Origin: Geodermatophilus chilensis
Lineage (GTDB): Bacteria > Actinomycetota > Actinomycetes > Mycobacteriales > Geodermatophilaceae
Direction of reading: 5' to 3'
DNA length: 64,000 nt
NCBI RefSeq assembly: GCF_002802985.1
Contig: NZ_NVPT01000004.1
Span: forward strand, 1 to 64,000
Shown: positions 59,382 through 64,000 of the stretch, in pieces
Position numbering within the stretch: position 1 is the first letter of the stretch
Layout of the letters: each line of letters starts with the position of its first letter
Notes under the pieces: model-generated
The model's input: the letters and a program-made list of their open reading frames with translations, nothing else
Database searches by the model: none
Told to the model about the DNA's origin: nothing
Position numbers and translations under genes: made by a program

Positions 59382-61502
59382 ATGACCTCGACGTCCGGCC
59401 CCTCGTGGGGCCCGCCGTGCCCGGTGTGCGGCCTGCCGAGCGCCGGGCCCGGGCCGGCGCCGTGCTCCTCCTGCGGGCTGCCCGCCGTGGGCGAGGCGGC
59501 CCGCGTCGTCGCCCGCATCGGGGCGACCATCGACGAGCTGGTCCGCGACCGCGACCGGCTGCTGGCCACCCTGCGGACGGCGACGACGGCGACTGCGCCG
59601 CCACCTCCTGCCCGGGCCGCCGCTCCCGGCCACCCCGTTCCCGCCTCCGTTCCCCCGGTGCCGCCGGTCGCCGCGCCACCGCCGCCGTCCCCCGCACCGC
59701 CGGACCGGCCGCCGCGCCGGGTCAGCCCGCAGCAGGTCCTCCTGGGCCTGGGCGCGCTGCTCGTGGTGGCCGCCGGCATCGCGTTCGTCGCGGTCGCCTG
59801 GACCCGGCTGGGCCTGGTCTTCCAGTCCGCCGTGATGGCGACCGTCACCGCCACCGCCTGCGGCGTCTCGGCCTGGACGGCGCGCCGCGGCCTGCGGGCC
59901 ACCGAGGAGGCACTGGCCGCGGCGGGTGCGGCACTGCTCACCGTCGACCTCGGCGCCGCGCACGCGCTGGGGCTGTGGGGTCTGGACGGCGTCCCGGTGC
60001 GGCCGTGGACCGCGGTCTCCTGCACCGTCGTCGCGGCGGTCGCGCTCGCCTCGAGCCGGCTGACCCGCAGCACCGCCACCTGGCCGCTGGTCGCCCTGCT
60101 CGCCGTCCAGCTCGTCCCGCTCCTGCTGCTCCCCGCGGACGCCATCCTCGGGGCCGCCGGGGTGGCGGCCGTGCTGGGCACGGCGCTGCTCGACGTGGTC
60201 GTCCTGCTGCGCCTGCGCCGCGTGCTGGCTCCGGTCGCGCAGGTGCTGGCCGCCCTGTGGGCGGCCGCGGCGGCGGTCGGTGGCGTGGTCGTGGCGTGGG
60301 CGGGGACGACGGTCGACGCGTGGACGGCGACCGCCCTGCTCGCCGCCGCCGGCGCGGTCGGGCTGCTGCTCCGCCAGGACGCGCGGCTGGCCGGCCGGCT
60401 CCCCGCCGCCCCAGCCGTGGCCGCTGCGGGGGCCGCCGCCACCGCGCTGGCGCTGACCGGCGCGCTGGCGCGAGCCGACCTGCCCGGCTGGATCGCCGCC
60501 GCGGGGCTGGGCCTCGTCCTGCTCACCGCAGCCGTGCCCGCCGTGCCGCGCCGGACGGCGCTGGCCGCTCTGCTGACCTCCGGCGGGCTGCTCACCGGCG
60601 GTGGTGCGGCGCTGCTGGCGCTGGACGGGCGCGTCGGAGTCCTCGGCCTCGTCGTCCTCGCCGGCACGGTGCCCGCCACGCTGGCCGCGGTCCGGCTGCC
60701 CGCGCTCCGACCGCGGGCCACGGTCGCCGCGCTGCTGTGCCCGGTCGGGGCGGTGCTGCTCGCCCGGGAGGACGGATGGCTGGGCACCGCCGTCGCCGGG
60801 CTGCTGGTCGTGCTGGTCGCCGCGGCCGGCTTCGCACTGGCCGCCGCCCGCGCCGGCCGGCCCGAGGAGCCCGCGGCGGCCGGGGCGGCGACGCTGGCCA
60901 CGCTGCTGGCCACGGTGTCCACGGCGGAGACGGGCGCCTGGGGCCAGGTGGCCGTCCAGCTCGCCGTCGCCGGCGCCGCGGCCGGGGCCTACGCGCTCGT
61001 GACGCACCGGCGCGACGTGGCGGTGCTCGCCGTCGCCGACCTGGTCGTGGCCTGCTGGGTGGCCGCCGGCGGCGCGGCGGTCCAGACCGTCGAGGTCTAC
61101 ACGCTGCCGGCCGCGGCGGGTCTCCTGGTCGTGGCCCTGCCGCAGCTGCGCGCCGGCGCCCGGTCGTGGGCCGCGGAGGGCGCAGCGGTGGCCACCGCGC
61201 TGGTCCCCTCGGCCCTGGTGGTCGTCGCCGAGCCGTCGGCGGTGCGGCTGGTGCTCGTCGTCGTGGCCGCCGGCGCGCTGACCGTCGTCGGCACCCTGAC
61301 CCACCGGCAGGCACCGTTCGTGGTGGGCGCCGCCTCGCTGGCGTTCGTGGTGCTGGGCCGGCTGACCCCCTACGCGCCGCTGGTCCCCCGGTGGCTGACG
61401 CTGGCGGTGGTGGGGCTGCTCCTGCTGGCGCTGGGCGCGACCTACGAGCGCCGGCGGCAGCAGGCCCGCGAGGCGGTGGCCTGGGTGACGCAGATGCGCT
61501 GA
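59382..61502 (+). CDS. Large polytopic membrane protein with zinc ribbon (SCO7613-type)
   Basis: A 706-residue protein. The N-terminus has two zinc-binding knuckles, CPVCGLP and CSSCGLP, followed by a short coiled coil and a Pro-rich spacer (~75-110). From residue ~120 to the end there are about 20 or more hydrophobic segments in Ala/Leu/Val-rich repeats, ending in a basic helix YERRRQQAREAVAWVTQMR. It resembles the 'SCO7613 C-terminal domain' proteins. A sister gene follows at 61563. The role is unknown; it could sense or shape the membrane. ATG at 59382. Confidence 0.75.
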   Translation: MTSTSGPSWGPPCPVCGLPSAGPGPAPCSSCGLPAVGEAARVVARIGATIDELVRDRDRLLATLRTATTATAPPPPARAAAPGHPVPASVPPVPPVAAPPPPSPAPPDRPPRRVSPQQVLLGLGALLVVAAGIAFVAVAWTRLGLVFQSAVMATVTATACGVSAWTARRGLRATEEALAAAGAALLTVDLGAAHALGLWGLDGVPVRPWTAVSCTVVAAVALASSRLTRSTATWPLVALLAVQLVPLLLLPADAILGAAGVAAVLGTALLDVVVLLRLRRVLAPVAQVLAALWAAAAAVGGVVVAWAGTTVDAWTATALLAAAGAVGLLLRQDARLAGRLPAAPAVAAAGAAATALALTGALARADLPGWIAAAGLGLVLLTAAVPAVPRRTALAALLTSGGLLTGGGAALLALDGRVGVLGLVVLAGTVPATLAAVRLPALRPRATVAALLCPVGAVLLAREDGWLGTAVAGLLVVLVAAAGFALAAARAGRPEEPAAAGAATLATLLATVSTAETGAWGQVAVQLAVAGAAAGAYALVTHRRDVAVLAVADLVVACWVAAGGAAVQTVEVYTLPAAAGLLVVALPQLRAGARSWAAEGAAVATALVPSALVVVAEPSAVRLVLVVVAAGALTVVGTLTHRQAPFVVGAASLAFVVLGRLTPYAPLVPRWLTLAVVGLLLLALGATYERRRQQAREAVAWVTQMR

Positions 61503-61562
61503 GCGGCCGGGAAGGCCCCGCCCTACCGTGGACCGGTCGCACGGACGCGAGAGGGGGAGGTC

Positions 61563-63359
61563 GTGGGCCCAGCGCCGGTGCCACCGCTCCCCTACCGCGC
61601 CCGGCCGCCGCTGCTGCTGCTCGTCGTCGGCGCCGTGCTGGTCGTCAGCGCCGGCGGGGCCGCGGCGGCGGTCTACGGCGGCGGGTCCGCCCGGGTGCTG
61701 CTGCTGGCGTTGGCCGCGGTGGCCGCCGGCGCGTCGGCGTGGGGGTCGCACGCCCGGCTGCGCGCCACCGAGGAGACCCTCGCCGCCGCCGCGGTGGGGC
61801 TGGCCGTGCTGGGTGCCGACGCCGGGACCCCGCTGCTGCGCGGCTCCGTCGTCCCCCCGCTGGTGCTGGGCGGGGTCTTCCTCGTCCTCGCCGGGCTGCT
61901 GCGGCGCCCGGCCACCTGGCCGTTGGCGGCCTGGCTCGCCGTGCAACTGGCGGCGGTGCGCGTCCTCGACGGCTCCGAGGCCGGCACGGTCCGCATGGTC
62001 GGGATGCTGACCGTCGCGCTCGTCGGGCTCGGCGTCGCCCTCGGCGCCCGGCGGCTCGTCGCCCGCCTCGCCCTGGTCACCACCGCGCCCTGGTGGGTCG
62101 CTGGGGTGGTGAGCGCCCTGGGGACGGCGTGGAGCGGGGACGCAGCCGCCCGCTGGACATCGGCCGCGCTGACCGTCGCGGCCGCCCTGGAGCTGATCGC
62201 CGCCCGCCTGGACCGCACCCTGGAGCCGCTGCTCGGGCCACCGGTCGCCGTCCCCGTGCTCGCCGGCGCGGTCTCGGGTGCGGCGCTCGGTGGCGCGCTC
62301 GGCGCCCCGGGGCCCGGTGCGGTGCTGCTCGCGGGCTACACCGGGGTGCTCATCGCGGCGGGCGCGGCGGCGCTGCTGACCGGCTGGGTGCGCGGGCTGT
62401 TCCTGCCGGCGGCCCTGGCGGCGGGCGGCACGCTGGTGGTGCTCAGCGTCGGCCGGCTGGTCGCCGGGTCGCGGTGGCTGGAGCTGGTCCTCCTGCTGGT
62501 GCTCACCGCGCTGCCGTGCGTGCTGGTCGCGGCGCTGCGGCGCGACGACCGGCCGGTCGCCGTCCCTGCGGCGGTGGGCTGCCTGGCCGCCGCCGCGTTG
62601 GTCGCGGCCGCGAGCGGGCTGGTCGGGATCGGCCTGGCCGCGGGCGCCCTGGGACTGCTCTACGCGGCGTCGCTCGGCGTGGGCCTGGTGCTCGACCCGC
62701 AGACCCGGCGGGCCACCGTCGTCACCGGCGCGGTGTGCGCGGGACTGGCCGTGGTGCTGCTGGTCGTCGCGCGCGACCGCGGCGTGCTGGCGGTGCAGCT
62801 GGCCACCCAGGGGCTGGTCACGTGCGCGTGGGGCTGGTTCGTCTGGCACATGCCGGACCCGCGGAGGGCCCAGCCCGAGGGCTCCCCTGCCTGGCGGGCC
62901 GGCGCCGCCCAGCTGGTGGGCGCGGCGTGGACGGCCGCCGCGTTGGCGGACGCGTCGGTGCCCGAGGCCTACACGCTGCCGGCCGCTCTGGGGCTGCTGC
63001 TGGGCGCGGGACCGCGGCTGGCCGACGGACCGTCCTGGCCGACGTGGGGCCCAGGACTGCTGATGGCGGCGGTCCCGTCAGTGGTGTGGGCGGTCGTGGC
63101 ACCCGGCAGTACCCGCCCGGTGCTGGTGCTCCTCGTGGCTGCCGCGGTGATGGCCACGGCCGCGTGGCGGGCGGTGCGCGCGCCCCTGCTCGTCGCCGCG
63201 TGGACCGCGGTGGCGCTGGCTCTCGGCCTGGCCGTGCTGGCGCTGCCGCTGCCGGTCACCGGCGCCCTCGCGGTGGGCGTGGTACTGCTGGCGGTCGGCG
63301 CCCGGCGGGAGCGCCACCCCGTCGCCGGCTTCGGCGCCCGCCTGGCGGAGATGAGGTAG
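61563..63359 (+). CDS. Large polytopic membrane protein, paralogue of upstream gene
   Basis: A 598-residue protein with about 18-20 hydrophobic segments and no zinc ribbon. It shares with the preceding protein RATEE(A/T)LAAA near the start of the membrane part, (V/P)E(V/A)YTLPAA(A/L)GLL in the second half, and a C-terminus AxMR or EMR. So the pair arose by tandem duplication, with loss or gain of the N-terminal ribbon. GTG start 61563 with a GAGGGGGAGG ribosome site. A hairpin terminator follows. Function unknown. Confidence 0.75.
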   Translation: MGPAPVPPLPYRARPPLLLLVVGAVLVVSAGGAAAAVYGGGSARVLLLALAAVAAGASAWGSHARLRATEETLAAAAVGLAVLGADAGTPLLRGSVVPPLVLGGVFLVLAGLLRRPATWPLAAWLAVQLAAVRVLDGSEAGTVRMVGMLTVALVGLGVALGARRLVARLALVTTAPWWVAGVVSALGTAWSGDAAARWTSAALTVAAALELIAARLDRTLEPLLGPPVAVPVLAGAVSGAALGGALGAPGPGAVLLAGYTGVLIAAGAAALLTGWVRGLFLPAALAAGGTLVVLSVGRLVAGSRWLELVLLLVLTALPCVLVAALRRDDRPVAVPAAVGCLAAAALVAAASGLVGIGLAAGALGLLYAASLGVGLVLDPQTRRATVVTGAVCAGLAVVLLVVARDRGVLAVQLATQGLVTCAWGWFVWHMPDPRRAQPEGSPAWRAGAAQLVGAAWTAAALADASVPEAYTLPAALGLLLGAGPRLADGPSWPTWGPGLLMAAVPSVVWAVVAPGSTRPVLVLLVAAAVMATAAWRAVRAPLLVAAWTAVALALGLAVLALPLPVTGALAVGVVLLAVGARRERHPVAGFGARLAEMR

Positions 63360-63370
63360 ACACGACGACG

Positions 63371-63397
63371 GCCCGCGCCCCTGGCAGGGACGCGGGC
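63371..63397. terminator. Terminator after paralogous membrane-protein pair
   Basis: GCCCGCG(T)CCC- and GGGACGCGGGC-type arms (63371-63380 and 63387-63397) form a ~10-base stem just after the stop codon, with one unpaired base. Confidence 0.65.
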
Positions 63398-63416
63398 CGC
63401 AAGGTCATACCGTCGG

Positions 63417-63473
63417 CCCCTCTGCAGGGTCCCGCGCCGAGCTTGCGAGGCGTGGGGGGCAGAGGGGTCCTTC
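63417..63473. repeat. Palindromic 3'-end element, copy D
   Basis: Outer arms CCCCTCTGC/GCAGAGGGG (63417-63425 and 63459-63467), inner arms CCGCGCC/GGCGTGG around loop GAGCTTGCGA. Like A, B and C2 it is followed by TCCTT and then a stop-codon complement (CTA at 63474-63476), but the gene that should end there is absent because an IS end starts at once. Confidence 0.75.
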
Positions 63474-63476
63474 TAG

Positions 63477-64000
63477 GAGTCTGCTGAATAAGGGGGCAGG
63501 GCGCCTCGCGGCAGTCGTGCTGCAGTGCGGTCAGCACCCGGGGGTGCGACAGAGAGGTCGCCCTCTGCCCGCCGTTCACGGTGCTCGGGCGGAGGAAGGC
63601 GGTCAAGAGGCCAGGGCCCAGTGTCCGCCGGTGCCGGTGAGGCCGAGGGTGAGCAGACGACGCAGGTTGATCGCGGCGACCCGTAGGTGAAGCCAAGCGT
63701 CGTTGGGAATCACGCCGCGGTAGGGCACTCGGCGCGCTCCGCGGGTGATCCAGGCGATGGAGCGTTCGACCATCGGCCGGTGCCGTCGGTAGAGGGCCTG
63801 GAAGTCCGGGTCTGCAGCGTGAGCTCGGTGAGCGCGAGTCAGGGCGTCGTGCTCGGCCACCAGCACACTGCGTCCGCGGGTGCTGGTGGTGCACCGGGCC
63901 CGCAGCGGGCATCGGGTGCACCGGTCGCCGAAGCGCGCGATGCGTTTGCCTGGGGTGTAGGCAACGGTGTGCCCGGCCGGGCAGGTCACCGTGCCGGCCG
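63477..64000 (-). mobile_element. IS1182-like element, 3' part (runs off window)
   Basis: From about 63477 (GAGTCTGCTGAATAAGG) to the end, the DNA is an IS terminus plus a transposase 3' end. The left boundary is inferred from the end of palindromic element D; the other end and the target duplication are outside the window. Confidence 0.6.
63603..64000 (-). CDS. IS1182-family transposase, C-terminal part
   Basis: The last ~130 codons of a DDE transposase are present; the gene continues beyond the window. Visible family features are a Cys-rich region (MTCPAGHTVAYTPGKR, CTRCPLRARCT), which is the zinc-like C-terminal insert of IS1182 transposases, and the end block RPMVERSIAWITRGARRVPYRG with NDAWLHLRVAAINLRRLLTLGL. 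The final catalytic Glu should be the one in MVERSIAW. The N-terminal DDE core is not visible, so completeness is unknown. Confidence 0.85.
   Translation of the reverse strand, partial: AGTVTCPAGHTVAYTPGKRIARFGDRCTRCPLRARCTTSTRGRSVLVAEHDALTRAHRAHAADPDFQALYRRHRPMVERSIAWITRGARRVPYRGVIPNDAWLHLRVAAINLRRLLTLGLTGTGGHWALAS

Overview
This is a very GC-rich, gene-dense chromosomal stretch from an actinobacterium. GTG starts, 4-base GTGA start/stop overlaps and long spurious antisense frames occur throughout. The gene set points to a desiccation- and radiation-tolerant soil or rock actinobacterium, most likely Geodermatophilaceae (Blastococcus, Geodermatophilus or Modestobacter). It includes NHEJ with a split LigD, topoisomerase IB, a catalase and a KatG each with its own Fur regulator, a SigF partner-switching cascade, and OleABCD. 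The family call is inference. No tRNA, rRNA or CRISPR array is visible.

Layout. 1-4.4 kb: a SatD-like regulator with a small membrane protein, an F420/FMN split-barrel protein, an AI-2E-type permease, a PAC2 protein and an MFS remnant. 4.4-6.7 kb: Fur-like regulator plus catalase. 6.9-11.2 kb: PurU, then ku, ATP-dependent ligase and LigD polymerase. 11.4-18.4 kb: DUF1360, an acidic protein, a STAS antagonist, topoisomerase IB, a PP2C-HATPase-STAS fusion, and an anti-sigma/SigF pair. 18.4-23.8 kb: SPFH, NfeD, a conserved hypothetical, ferrochelatase, FabI and FabG. 24-39 kb: an accessory block with an alpha-glucosidase, a LacI regulator, the olefin cluster oleA-oleBC-oleD, DAHP synthase with a mannitol-dehydrogenase-family protein, furA-katG and a quinone oxidoreductase. 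39-44 kb: VWA, DUF58, MoxR and a RipA-like peptidoglycan hydrolase. 44-49 kb: acyl-CoA ligase, a small membrane protein, sirtuin and a Ser/Thr kinase. 49-59 kb: aconitase, an SDR remnant, a CbiX-like chelatase, SMR, a SnoaL-like protein, an ABC exporter, enoyl-CoA hydratase with an HTH protein, and ABC-F. 59-63.4 kb: two paralogous giant membrane proteins. 63.5 kb to the end: the 3' part of an IS1182-like element.

The order ABC-F / enoyl-CoA hydratase / acn / ripA-like / moxR / DUF58 / VWA / fabG / fabI / hemH / hypothetical / NfeD / SPFH matches, from memory, the Mycobacterium tuberculosis core Rv1472-Rv1488. The 24-39 kb block then looks like an insertion between the VWA gene and fabG. It also holds most of the gene debris: a C-terminal ABC-ATPase scrap and a frameshifted duplicate of the quinone-oxidoreductase 5' end.

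The main non-coding findings are three. (1) A dispersed palindromic 3'-end element sits just after the stop codons of minus-strand genes, and its stems covary between copies. (2) The same operator/promoter core precedes both Fur-peroxidase pairs. (3) A SigF-type promoter precedes the anti-sigma/sigF pair. Strong hairpin terminators separate nearly every convergent pair.
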